Shown: piece after piece, positions 58,224-64,000 of the stretch
How positions within the stretch are numbered: position 1 is the first letter of the stretch
Layout: each line of letters begins with the position of its first letter
From: Polynucleobacter hallstattensis
Lineage (GTDB): Bacteria; Pseudomonadota; Gammaproteobacteria; Burkholderiales; Burkholderiaceae
DNA: 64,000 nt
Reading direction: 5' to 3'
Assembly (NCBI RefSeq): GCF_018881835.1
Contig: NZ_JACVPO010000001.1
Span: 1,166,852-1,230,851, forward strand
Notes under the pieces: generated by a model
Seen by the model: only the letters and a program-made list of their open reading frames with translations
Told to the model about the DNA's origin: nothing
The model's database searches: none
Position numbers and translations under genes: made by a program

Positions 58224-58252
58224 TTCACAGTGGCCTTAAATCAACATAAAGT
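58224..58252 (+). promoter_or_regulatory. Probable promoter of the CoA-transferase operon
   Basis: TTCACA (58224-58229), 17-bp spacer, TAAAGT (58247-58252). Five of six and four of six matches to consensus, 23 nt before the ATG. Confidence 0.45.
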
Positions 58253-58275
58253 AAGACAACCAAATTATTTTAAGA

Positions 58276-59475
58276 ATGACCATGGAGCCTTTAGCAAATC
58301 TCAAAGTAATCGAAATGGGCCAGCTTATTGCCGGCCCTTTTGCGGCAAAAACATTAGCTGATTTTGGTGCAGATGTCATTAAGATCGAGGCACCAATTGT
58401 TGGAGATGCTCTGCGTAAATGGCGTTTGCTAAAAGTCGGTACATCGGTTTGGTGGCAGGTTCAATCGCGTAATAAGCGCTCACTCTCATTGGACTTGAAA
58501 CTCTTTGAAGCACAAGAGATTGTCAGGAGCCTAGTAAAGGAGGCGGATATTCTGATTGAGAATTTTCGTCCAGGCACCTTGGAGTCTTGGGGTCTAGATC
58601 CTCAGGATTTACTGCAGATCAATCCCAAATTAATCGTGCTGCGCATTAGTGGTTATGGGCAAACAGGCCCTTACCGTGATAAGCCTGGATTTGGCGTAGT
58701 AGCTGAGGCAATGGGTGGTTTACGACATTTAACTGCTGAGCCTGGGAGAACTCCAGTACGAGTTGGCGTCAGTATTGGAGATACTCTCGCCGCACTGCAT
58801 GGCGTCATTGGAATACTGCTCGCATTACAGGAGCGGCACACCAGCGGCAAAGGACAAGTCATCGATATTGCACTGTATGAGGCGGTGTTTAATTGCATGG
58901 AGAGTTTGTTACCAGAATACAGCGCGTTTGGTGAAGTCCGCCAAGCAGCTGGCAGTGCATTACCTGGTATTGCGCCATCCAATGCATACCAGTGCCAGGA
59001 TGGAAAATACATCTTGATTGCAGGCAATGGCGATAGTATTTTTAAGCGTCTCATGAAACTCATAGGACGAGAAGATTTGGCTGAAGATGCAGAATTCGGT
59101 AGCAATGATGGGCGAGTGAAACGGGTTGGTGAATTGGATGAGGCAATTGGCGTTTGGGCCAGCCAGATTTCAGTTGAACAGGCTCTTGAAGCATTGGATC
59201 AAGCCAGTGTTCCTGCTGGAAAGATATTTACGATTGAAGACATTGCGAAGGATCCACACTACCACGCCCGCGGAATGATCGAAACAATTTATATGAAGGA
59301 TGGCAGTGCACTACAGGTTCCGGGCATTATTCCAAAGTTATCAAGAACCCCGGGCTCGATGAAATCATTGGCGCCTGAGGTGGGGGAACAAACCGATCAA
59401 ATCTTGCAGGAGCTTGGACTTAGTAGTCAGCAGATTACTGCATTAAAAGACAAAGGTATTGCATTTACACACTGA
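58276..59475 (+). CDS. CaiB/BaiF family (class III) CoA-transferase
   Basis: A 399-residue enzyme that moves CoA between carboxylates. Family blocks are VIEMGQLIAGPFAAKTLADFG, the RNKRSLSLDL stretch, IENFRPGTLESWG and LRISGYGQTGPYRDKPG. The catalytic aspartate is D169 in SIGDTLAAL, the position used by formyl-CoA transferase. The acceptor acid is unknown; the adjacent lyase suggests a branched C5-C6 dicarboxylate. It is first of a four-gene run (1-12 bp gaps). A second in-frame ATG two codons later is possible. Confidence 0.93.
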   Translation: MTMEPLANLKVIEMGQLIAGPFAAKTLADFGADVIKIEAPIVGDALRKWRLLKVGTSVWWQVQSRNKRSLSLDLKLFEAQEIVRSLVKEADILIENFRPGTLESWGLDPQDLLQINPKLIVLRISGYGQTGPYRDKPGFGVVAEAMGGLRHLTAEPGRTPVRVGVSIGDTLAALHGVIGILLALQERHTSGKGQVIDIALYEAVFNCMESLLPEYSAFGEVRQAAGSALPGIAPSNAYQCQDGKYILIAGNGDSIFKRLMKLIGREDLAEDAEFGSNDGRVKRVGELDEAIGVWASQISVEQALEALDQASVPAGKIFTIEDIAKDPHYHARGMIETIYMKDGSALQVPGIIPKLSRTPGSMKSLAPEVGEQTDQILQELGLSSQQITALKDKGIAFTH

Positions 59476-59476
59476 G

Positions 59477-60397
59477 ATGAATATGAATCGAATTTACTTT
59501 AATGAAGTTGCAACGCGAGATGGCTTTCAAATTGAGCCAAACTTTATTCCGACCGATCAAAAAATTGAATTGATCGACGCTTTAAGCCAATGTGGTTATG
59601 CAAAGGTAGAAGTCACCTCATTTACATCGCCTAAAGCAATTCCGATGCTGAAAGATGCTGAAGAGGTGATGAGCCGAATTCAGCGCAATCCCAAAGTGGA
59701 GTATTCGGTTTTGGTGCCTAATTTACGAGGCGCACAGCGCGCCTTAGATTCAAAAGCAGACGAACTGAATTTAGTTATGTCAACTTCAGAAACCCATAAT
59801 CGCAGTAATTTACGGATGGGTCGTGAAGAGAGTTTCTCAGCTTTGCGTGAGGTTATTGAATTCATCAACGGCCGAATCCCAATCAACGTTTCTTTATCAA
59901 CTGCATTTGGTTGCCCGATGGAGGGGGACGTTCCCCAAGATGGTGTTTTGAATTATGTAAGTCGTTTTGATCACTTAGGCGTTCGTGGTGTGACCATTTG
60001 TGACACAACGGGTATGGCTCAGCCTGTGCAGGTGAAAAAAATGATCGACGCACTCCATAATCAATTTAAACACCTGCAGCTCACCATGCATTTTCACAAT
60101 ACGAGGGGCATGGGATTGGCGAACATACTAGCTTCGGTAGAGTCTGGAATTACCCGATTTGACGGCTCATTGGGGGGTTTGGGGGGTTGTCCTTATGCCC
60201 CTGGAGCTAGTGGTAACGTATGCAGCGAAGACGCCATTCACATGGTGGATGCGATGGGATATGACACAGGTATTCAATTGGATGCACTGCTGTCGATTGC
60301 AAAAGGACTCCCTCGGATTGTGGGGCACGATGTTCCTGGTCAAGTTGCTAAAGCCGGGCGCATTCATGATCTGCATCCAGAGCCACCATGCCAATAG
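59477..60397 (+). CDS. HMG-CoA lyase-like enzyme (DRE-TIM family)
   Basis: A 306-residue TIM-barrel metal enzyme. Motifs are ATRDGFQIE near the N terminus, CDTTGMAQP, the metal histidines MHFHNTRG and the lyase signature GGLGGCPYAPGASGN with its catalytic cysteine. It cleaves 3-hydroxy-3-methylglutaryl-CoA or a close analogue such as citramalyl-CoA to acetyl-CoA plus a keto compound. The ATG is 1 bp after the CoA-transferase stop, so the two steps (activation then cleavage) are translationally coupled. A second ATG two codons later is also possible. Confidence 0.93.
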   Translation: MNMNRIYFNEVATRDGFQIEPNFIPTDQKIELIDALSQCGYAKVEVTSFTSPKAIPMLKDAEEVMSRIQRNPKVEYSVLVPNLRGAQRALDSKADELNLVMSTSETHNRSNLRMGREESFSALREVIEFINGRIPINVSLSTAFGCPMEGDVPQDGVLNYVSRFDHLGVRGVTICDTTGMAQPVQVKKMIDALHNQFKHLQLTMHFHNTRGMGLANILASVESGITRFDGSLGGLGGCPYAPGASGNVCSEDAIHMVDAMGYDTGIQLDALLSIAKGLPRIVGHDVPGQVAKAGRIHDLHPEPPCQ

Positions 60398-60407
60398 GGA
60401 GAGCAAT

Positions 60408-60803
60408 ATGATTGATCACTTAGACCACCTGGTTTTAACAACCGCAAAAGAAGCGGCCTGCATTGATTTCTACACCCGGGTACTCGGTATGCAGCTCGAG
60501 TCTTTTGTTGGCGGAACGCCGCCGGTTGAACGCAAAGCCTTTCGTTTTGGCAATCAAAAAATCAATCTACACATTAAGGGCAAAGAGTTTGAACCCAAGG
60601 CAGATATTCCAACGCCGGGATCCTTGGATTTATGTTTTATTGCCGACCGATCACTGAATGAGGTTATAGCTAAGCTGAATCAAGCGCAGTGGCCTATTAT
60701 TGAGGGACCAGTCATGCGGACAGGCGCCACTCAAAAAATCAATTCCGTTTACGTACGCGATCCCGATCAGAACTTGATTGAGATTTCCGAGTTAATCAAA
60801 TAG
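60408..60803 (+). CDS. VOC (glyoxalase/bleomycin-resistance fold) protein
   Basis: A 131-residue single VOC domain: MIDHLDHLVLTTAKEAACI and the closing YVRDPDQNLIEISEL. Candidate metal ligands are H7 and the glutamate near 126. VOC proteins are isomerases, lyases or dioxygenases; in a CoA-ester cassette an epimerase-type role is conceivable but unproven. The start is ATG 60408 with GGGAGAGC upstream; the frame extends further back into the lyase gene, which I reject. It lies 10 bp after the lyase. Confidence 0.88.
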   Translation: MIDHLDHLVLTTAKEAACIDFYTRVLGMQLESFVGGTPPVERKAFRFGNQKINLHIKGKEFEPKADIPTPGSLDLCFIADRSLNEVIAKLNQAQWPIIEGPVMRTGATQKINSVYVRDPDQNLIEISELIK

Positions 60804-60815
60804 GGACTAGATAAC

Positions 60816-61790
60816 ATGCTCAAAAATTTCAAACTAATTGCAACCAGCCTAATCTGTATTTTTATCGCATCTGCTAGCGTGCATGCCCAAAGCTGGCCTA
60901 ATAAGCCTATTACTTTGGTTGTGCCAACAGCGCCTGGAGGAACAACCGATTTCTCTGCGCGGCTGGTAGCCGAATCCATGAGTAAGACACTGGGGGTGCC
61001 GGTATTGGTTGACAATAAACCCGGTGGGTCTGGCAATATTGGAAATCAATTCGTTGCACGATCTAAGCCTGATGGCTACATCTTGCTTGTGAGTTATAGC
61101 GGATACCATGTAGGAAATCCCCATTTGTTTAAGCAGGCAGGCTGGGACCCGATTCGTGATTTTGCTCCAGTAGGGATGATGACGGTAGCTCCGCAGGTGA
61201 TTGCAATTAACCCTAAGTTACCAATTAATAATTTGAAGGAACTGATTGCGTATGCAAAGAAGAATCCTGGTAAATTGAATTACGCCTCTTCAGGGTCTGG
61301 ATCCATTCAGCACATTGCAGGTGAACTCTTTAAACAACAAACAGGAACATTCATTACCCATATTCCTTATCGCGGATCGGGCCCTGCAGTTCAAGATTTA
61401 ATAGGTGGGCAGGTTGATATGTTTATTACAACTCCAGCTGGCGTTGTCAGCCAAATTCAAGCGGGAAGCTTGCGTGGTTTAGCCGTAACTGGAAAGAAGC
61501 GCCTTGGCGCTTTGCCACAGATGCCAACAACAGATGAGGCTGGCTTGCCAAATTATGAATTAGATTCGTGGTTTGCTATGTTTGCGCCTGCAGGCACTAA
61601 TCCAGAGATCATCCAAAAACTGAATCTAGCACTGGGATCGGCTTTGAACTCGCCAGAAGCCAGAGCTAGAGCGGACGGCGCTGGAACAACTATTCAAACG
61701 ATGACGCCGGCAGAGCTAGGCGACTTCACGCGCAAGGAGTTGGATCGCTGGGGTAAAGTGATTCAAACTTCTAAAATGACAATTGATTAA
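60816..61790 (+). CDS. TctC/Bug-type periplasmic solute receptor
   Basis: A 324-residue tripartite tricarboxylate transporter receptor. The signal peptide is LIATSLICIFIASASVHA (cleavage after AQS or HA, near residue 26). The mature start SWPNKPITLVVPTAPGG and NKPGGSGNIGNQFVA are family marks. Bug proteins bind carboxylates and amides; the closing gene of the cassette, it probably brings in the acid that the CoA-transferase activates. No TctA/TctB is adjacent; the nearest are at 25848-27830. Confidence 0.93.
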   Translation: MLKNFKLIATSLICIFIASASVHAQSWPNKPITLVVPTAPGGTTDFSARLVAESMSKTLGVPVLVDNKPGGSGNIGNQFVARSKPDGYILLVSYSGYHVGNPHLFKQAGWDPIRDFAPVGMMTVAPQVIAINPKLPINNLKELIAYAKKNPGKLNYASSGSGSIQHIAGELFKQQTGTFITHIPYRGSGPAVQDLIGGQVDMFITTPAGVVSQIQAGSLRGLAVTGKKRLGALPQMPTTDEAGLPNYELDSWFAMFAPAGTNPEIIQKLNLALGSALNSPEARARADGAGTTIQTMTPAELGDFTRKELDRWGKVIQTSKMTID

Positions 61791-61797
61791 AGCAGGG

Positions 61798-61841
61798 CTC
61801 ACAATTGGTTGATTCCATGTTCAAGTCCTGGTGGGCCCACC
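61798..61841 (+). pseudogene. Degenerate 3' half of tRNA-Ile(CAU)
   Basis: CTCACAA resembles the anticodon loop CTCATAA, followed by TTGGT and, from 61819, an exact 3' arm through CCA (61819-61842). The T-arm and acceptor part match the complete tRNA; the middle is altered. It looks like the right fragment of the split gene whose left fragment is at 56673. Confidence 0.65.
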
Positions 61842-61846
61842 AGTAA
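61819..61846. repeat. 28-bp direct repeat, right copy (tRNA 3' end)
   Basis: Identical to 57175-57202 over 28 bp and divergent outside. The pair encloses the LysR/CoA-transferase cassette. Confidence 0.9.
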
Positions 61847-61852
61847 AGCAAG

Positions 61853-61885
61853 CCCTCATCAGAAATGGTGTGGGTTTTGTCTTTT
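61853..61885 (+). terminator. Imperfect terminator after the tRNA 3' half
   Basis: CCCTCATC/GGTGTGGG with one mismatch and one G-U pair, followed by TTTTGTCTTTT. It may be the original terminator of the split tRNA gene. Confidence 0.5.
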
Positions 61886-62178
61886 GAGCGTTACTTTAAG
61901 TAAGGCTGGGGGTGTTAAAAAAGTGTGCAGGCAGCACTACGCAGTTTTAATGACAACATAGAGCATCGACTTGGTGTATTGAAGAACTGCTAACCATTAA
62001 TAAGAGGCTATGAGTTTAGAGAGGTAACAACTAACTAAGGTCAAGGTCGCACGTTCGAATCTTGCTGGGTAGGCCAAAAACCTAATAAAAAATTAACCCT
62101 GTACCAATGAATAAAAGGCTTTTGATAGAAACTTTAAATAGAGGAGTGTGTAGGCATATCCGCAGAATCAATTAATTT
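61886..62178. other. Gene-poor stretch with a second tRNA-like remnant
   Basis: No supported coding frame. At 62045-62076 a GTTCGAAT T-loop sits in a T-arm-like context (GCACG/CTTGC with one mismatch) followed by TGGGTAGGCCA, which resembles the 3' end of a different tRNA, without the rest of the molecule. This suggests an old integration scar. Nothing else is recognised. Confidence 0.35.
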
Positions 62179-62382
62179 CTACTGCCTTCTACGTTTTTTC
62201 CATGTATAGAGTTCGCCATTTGGAAACTTACCATCCAAGATACCATCGGCTCCGAACTTTCCTACTACTTCGGTGCCATTGAATTGAATTGTTACAAACT
62301 CACCTAGTTCTTTCGCCCAAGCCATTGCTTGGTCTAGGGTTTCAAATTCAAGAAGCTCTGTATTGTGTTTTACGGTAATCAC
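62179..62382 (-). CDS. Small hypothetical protein (67 residues)
   Basis: A short soluble protein (ITVKHNTELLEFETLDQAMAWAKEL ..., GKFPNGELYTWKKRRRQ) with a basic C terminus. It starts with GTG and has no clear Shine-Dalgarno. I do not recognise a family. It is 49 bp downstream of the methyltransferase-like gene on the same strand and may be read with it. Given its length and start codon it could be spurious, though its composition looks like a real protein. Confidence 0.5.
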   Translation of the reverse strand: MITVKHNTELLEFETLDQAMAWAKELGEFVTIQFNGTEVVGKFGADGILDGKFPNGELYTWKKRRRQ

Positions 62383-62431
62383 TTTAGGCTTGGCAAATTC
62401 TTATTAATTAATTCTCATGAATGCAACAGGT

Positions 62432-63151
62432 TTATTCTCGTTTACGAAACACCACAACATGTTGCCATGGCAGGGTGCTTACAGTTCGCTCCCAATCTAA
62501 AGCGAAAATACCTGCTTCCCGCTTAATTTGCGCCTCACTCATTTTATGTAGAGGTTTGATTGGTACGCGCGCATCTTCTGCTTTGTATTCCACGAAAACA
62601 ATACGACCTCGGGGTTTGAGGGCCTGCATGATGCTGTTCATTACTTCATAAGGGTAGGCCAGTTCGTGATACACGTCGACCATAATGGCCATATCGATAG
62701 AGTTCTTAGGTAATTTAATATCGTCGACTGTACCTAGCCTTACTTCGATCTGCGAAAGCTTCGAGCGTTTTACCCCGGTTTGTAGAATATTCACCATTTC
62801 GGGCTGTAAATCCAGTGCGATAATTTTTCCGCCTGGCATCACCAGCGGAGCCATGCGACGGGATAGGTAGCCGGTACCGGCGCCAATATCCGCAACAACC
62901 ATGCTTGGTTGCAATGCCAATGCTTCTAGTAATAAATCTGTACGCTCTTCGCGCTCCCGCTTATCCCGCTCAAGCCATGAGGCACCTTGCCAGCCCATGA
63001 CCCCTGAGATTTCACGATCCATATAGCGCTTACCGATGCCATCAGCGCTGGCTGGGATAGAGACATATCCTGGTGGGGTAGTCTGCTGCGCGAGTGTGAG
63101 ATTGGCAGCAAACAATAATGTAAATAAGCTAACAATCCTAATAATCATCAT
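62432..63151 (-). CDS. Class I SAM-methyltransferase-like protein with signal peptide
   Basis: A 239-residue protein. The SAM-binding motif I is VVADIGAGTGYLSRRMA, with motif II-like IIALDLQPEMV and motif IV-like MAIMVDVYHEL. The first about 22 residues (MIIRIVSLFTLLFAANLTLA|Q) look like a cleavable signal peptide, which is odd because SAM is not known in the periplasm. It may be membrane-anchored with the domain inside, or the leader may be unused. Its ATG overlaps the stop of an upstream 54-residue gene. The substrate is unknown. Confidence 0.87.
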   Translation of the reverse strand: MMIIRIVSLFTLLFAANLTLAQQTTPPGYVSIPASADGIGKRYMDREISGVMGWQGASWLERDKREREERTDLLLEALALQPSMVVADIGAGTGYLSRRMAPLVMPGGKIIALDLQPEMVNILQTGVKRSKLSQIEVRLGTVDDIKLPKNSIDMAIMVDVYHELAYPYEVMNSIMQALKPRGRIVFVEYKAEDARVPIKPLHKMSEAQIKREAGIFALDWERTVSTLPWQHVVVFRKRE

Positions 63152-63312
63152 TTACATTCTTGGCGATCCAGCTCCGTATTTTGTGCTTTCTTCTTCTGGT
63201 CTTTTTCTCGCTCCTTTTTAAGATCACGCAATTGCCACCAGGCAAATAGCAAAATCCCTCCAAACACCAGCACTACTTCAAGCAAGATAACAGGACCGAA
63301 GTTATCCATCAT
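63148..63312 (-). CDS. 54-residue single-span membrane protein
   Basis: Reads MMDNFGPVILLEVVLVFGGI then LLFAWWQLRDLKKEREKDQK and a charged tail. One membrane segment (about 8-25) and a Lys/Glu-rich cytoplasmic tail. No family is recognised. Its stop overlaps the methyltransferase ATG (ATGA), so the two are translationally coupled, and it starts 10 bp after the preceding gene. The second ATG is an alternative first codon. GGACTTGGG precedes the start. Confidence 0.7.
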   Translation of the reverse strand: MMDNFGPVILLEVVLVFGGILLFAWWQLRDLKKEREKDQKKKAQNTELDRQECK

Positions 63313-63322
63313 TTCCCAAGTC

Positions 63323-63646
63323 CTATGTACTCATTTTGGGATCTGTAATACAAGCTTTCAGTGCTTTTAACTCTATAACCTTCAGCCATTCAGGCTTTGC
63401 TTTTGGATTCATGACTAATTCATTAACTTGCCGATTTGAAGCATTTTTAGAAATGAAGTCGGCTTGGCAATTGCAATAAGCGGTAAAGTCTTCCTCAGTC
63501 AGCGCTTTGCCTTTAATGCCTTGATGTTCAGCTACTTGCTCGCGAGCGCAATTCTTTTGATAATCTTTAGAGATTGCTTGGGCAAATGACTGGTTGGACA
63601 ATATTAAGATAAAACACAAGGTTATAAGACTGCGAAACATAAACAT
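63323..63646 (-). CDS. Small secreted cysteine-containing protein
   Basis: A 107-residue protein with a signal peptide (SLITLCFILILSNQSFA, cleavage near residue 22). The mature part has four cysteines (one in NCAREQ, a CNC pair and one in KACITD), suggesting disulfides in the periplasm or outside. No family recognised. Placed 10 bp before the 54-residue membrane gene, in the same apparent unit as the methyltransferase-like gene. GGAAA lies upstream of the start. Confidence 0.72.
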   Translation of the reverse strand: MFMFRSLITLCFILILSNQSFAQAISKDYQKNCAREQVAEHQGIKGKALTEEDFTAYCNCQADFISKNASNRQVNELVMNPKAKPEWLKVIELKALKACITDPKMST

Positions 63647-63673
63647 AGTACTTTTCCTTTAAGAGCATTCCTA

Positions 63674-63859
63674 TTAGTTAGCGGCTATTCTTCCGTGAAT
63701 ATCAAGATCGGACTCATCCACTTCTAAGAAATCTTCCTCAATAATGGTTACCCCCTCTAGCTGTTCAATATATTCTCGGACGGCATAGAAGGGTGCAATT
63801 TGAGGCTGGTTTCTATCTTGCTTATCCCAGACTCTATAACGAAATACACTCAAGCGCAT
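63674..63859 (-). CDS. Hypothetical 61-residue acidic protein
   Basis: Reads MRLSVFRYRVWDKQDRNQPQ and continues with an acidic C-terminal half (EEDFLEVDESDLDIHGR). There is no signal peptide or membrane segment. I do not recognise a family. It has AGGTGA upstream of the ATG and lies 18 bp after a 33-residue small gene and 27 bp before the secreted protein gene, all on the minus strand. Confidence 0.6.
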   Translation of the reverse strand: MRLSVFRYRVWDKQDRNQPQIAPFYAVREYIEQLEGVTIIEEDFLEVDESDLDIHGRIAAN

Positions 63860-63877
63860 TGATGGTCACCTAAATGG

Positions 63878-63979
63878 TTATGAGCCCAATAAATGGTTCA
63901 AATGACGCTTGGTATATGCTTTGCGAGCATCAATCAAAGCTAAGGCCAAATTATTAAGAAACTGTTTGAACTTGTTCAT
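63878..63979 (-). CDS. 33-residue small protein with strong ribosome site
   Basis: Encodes MNKFKQFLNNLALALIDARK followed by AYTKRHLNHLLGS, an amphipathic helix-like peptide. A near-perfect AAGGAG lies 6 nt before the ATG, which is rare in this window and the main support. It opens the minus-strand small-gene run. Function unknown; a membrane-surface or regulatory peptide is possible. Confidence 0.5.
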   Translation of the reverse strand: MNKFKQFLNNLALALIDARKAYTKRHLNHLLGS

Positions 63980-64000
63980 TTAAGGCTCCTTGAGTTTTAT

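Larger units (their letters stand above)
56712..61797. mobile_element. Inferred 5.1-kb island inserted in the tRNA-Ile anticodon loop
   Basis: The stretch lies between a 5' tRNA-Ile half and a degenerate 3' half. It contains a repeat cluster resembling recombinase arm sites, a complete intron-bearing tRNA-Ile(CAU), and a five-gene catabolic cassette foreign in theme to the surrounding housekeeping genes. No integrase, transposase or terminal inverted repeat is seen, so the boundaries rest only on the split tRNA. A two-step history, with the cassette bounded by a 28-bp direct repeat as a separate insertion, is the alternative. Confidence 0.55.

Noticed and set aside
57238..61790. The cassette as an itaconate degradation operon
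   Set aside because: CoA-transferase and lyase would fit, but no itaconyl-CoA hydratase is present in or next to it.

Overview
The window is a 64 kb chromosomal segment of a betaproteobacterium of the Burkholderiaceae, most likely Polynucleobacter or a close relative. I infer this from remembered protein families and gene order (murJ/rpsT/DUF3579/argF, clpS-clpA, ribF-ileS-lspA-coaBC-dut, thrB-DUF2782-polA, rpsU-yqeY-dnaG-rpoD), from compact spacing and from moderate base composition; no database search was possible. Nearly all of 1-56.7 kb is core housekeeping sequence.

Layout: 1-5.4 kb holds murJ (cut by the window edge), rpsT, a DUF3579 gene, argF, argG, ppnP, a DUF192 gene and a cold-shock gene. 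5.7-8.4 kb holds the clpS-clpA protease pair. 8.4-14.5 kb is a minus-strand operon ribF-ileS-lspA-coaBC-dut. 14.5-17.9 kb holds purN, an RsmB/NOP methyltransferase and a desaturase. 18-20.7 kb holds rpmG/rpmB, radC, fkpB and ispH. 20.8-27.8 kb holds argD, a 2Fe-2S flavin reductase, an epimerase, glnS and tctBA. 28-34.7 kb holds alaS, tusA, galU and valS. 34.7-42.2 kb holds uvrD, a membrane protein, thrB, a DUF2782 gene and polA. 42.2-45.9 kb holds a Tat-exported dienelactone hydrolase, a ZIP transporter, a mercaptopyruvate sulfurtransferase and a Rieske oxygenase. 46-51 kb holds xseB-ispA-dxs (isoprenoid supply), folE2 and tsaD. 51.1-56.7 kb is the macromolecular synthesis cluster rpsU, yqeY, dnaG, rpoD, whose sigma-70 has a long histone-H1-like N-terminal tail.

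The accessory part starts right after rpoD. It holds a 5' half of an intron-free tRNA-Ile(CAU) ending at the anticodon loop, a cluster of GGTGTGTA repeats, a complete tRNA-Ile(CAU) split by a 216-nt group I intron of the Azoarcus type, a 14-bp perfect terminator stem, a small catabolic cassette (LysR regulator, CaiB/BaiF CoA-transferase, HMG-CoA-lyase-like enzyme, VOC protein, TctC-type solute receptor), and then a degenerate 3' half of the same tRNA. The simplest reading is an island of about 5.1 kb that entered the anticodon loop of the original tRNA and carried an intron-bearing rescue copy. No integrase or transposase remains. The last 2 kb is a minus-strand cluster of small unknown proteins leading into a methyltransferase-like protein with a signal peptide.

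A second theme is promoter economy. Eight genes have a TANNNT-like -10 box ending 6-7 nt before the ATG and no Shine-Dalgarno sequence, which predicts leaderless mRNAs. Several divergent gene pairs are only 24-51 bp apart, and two of them overlap their -10 boxes on opposite strands.
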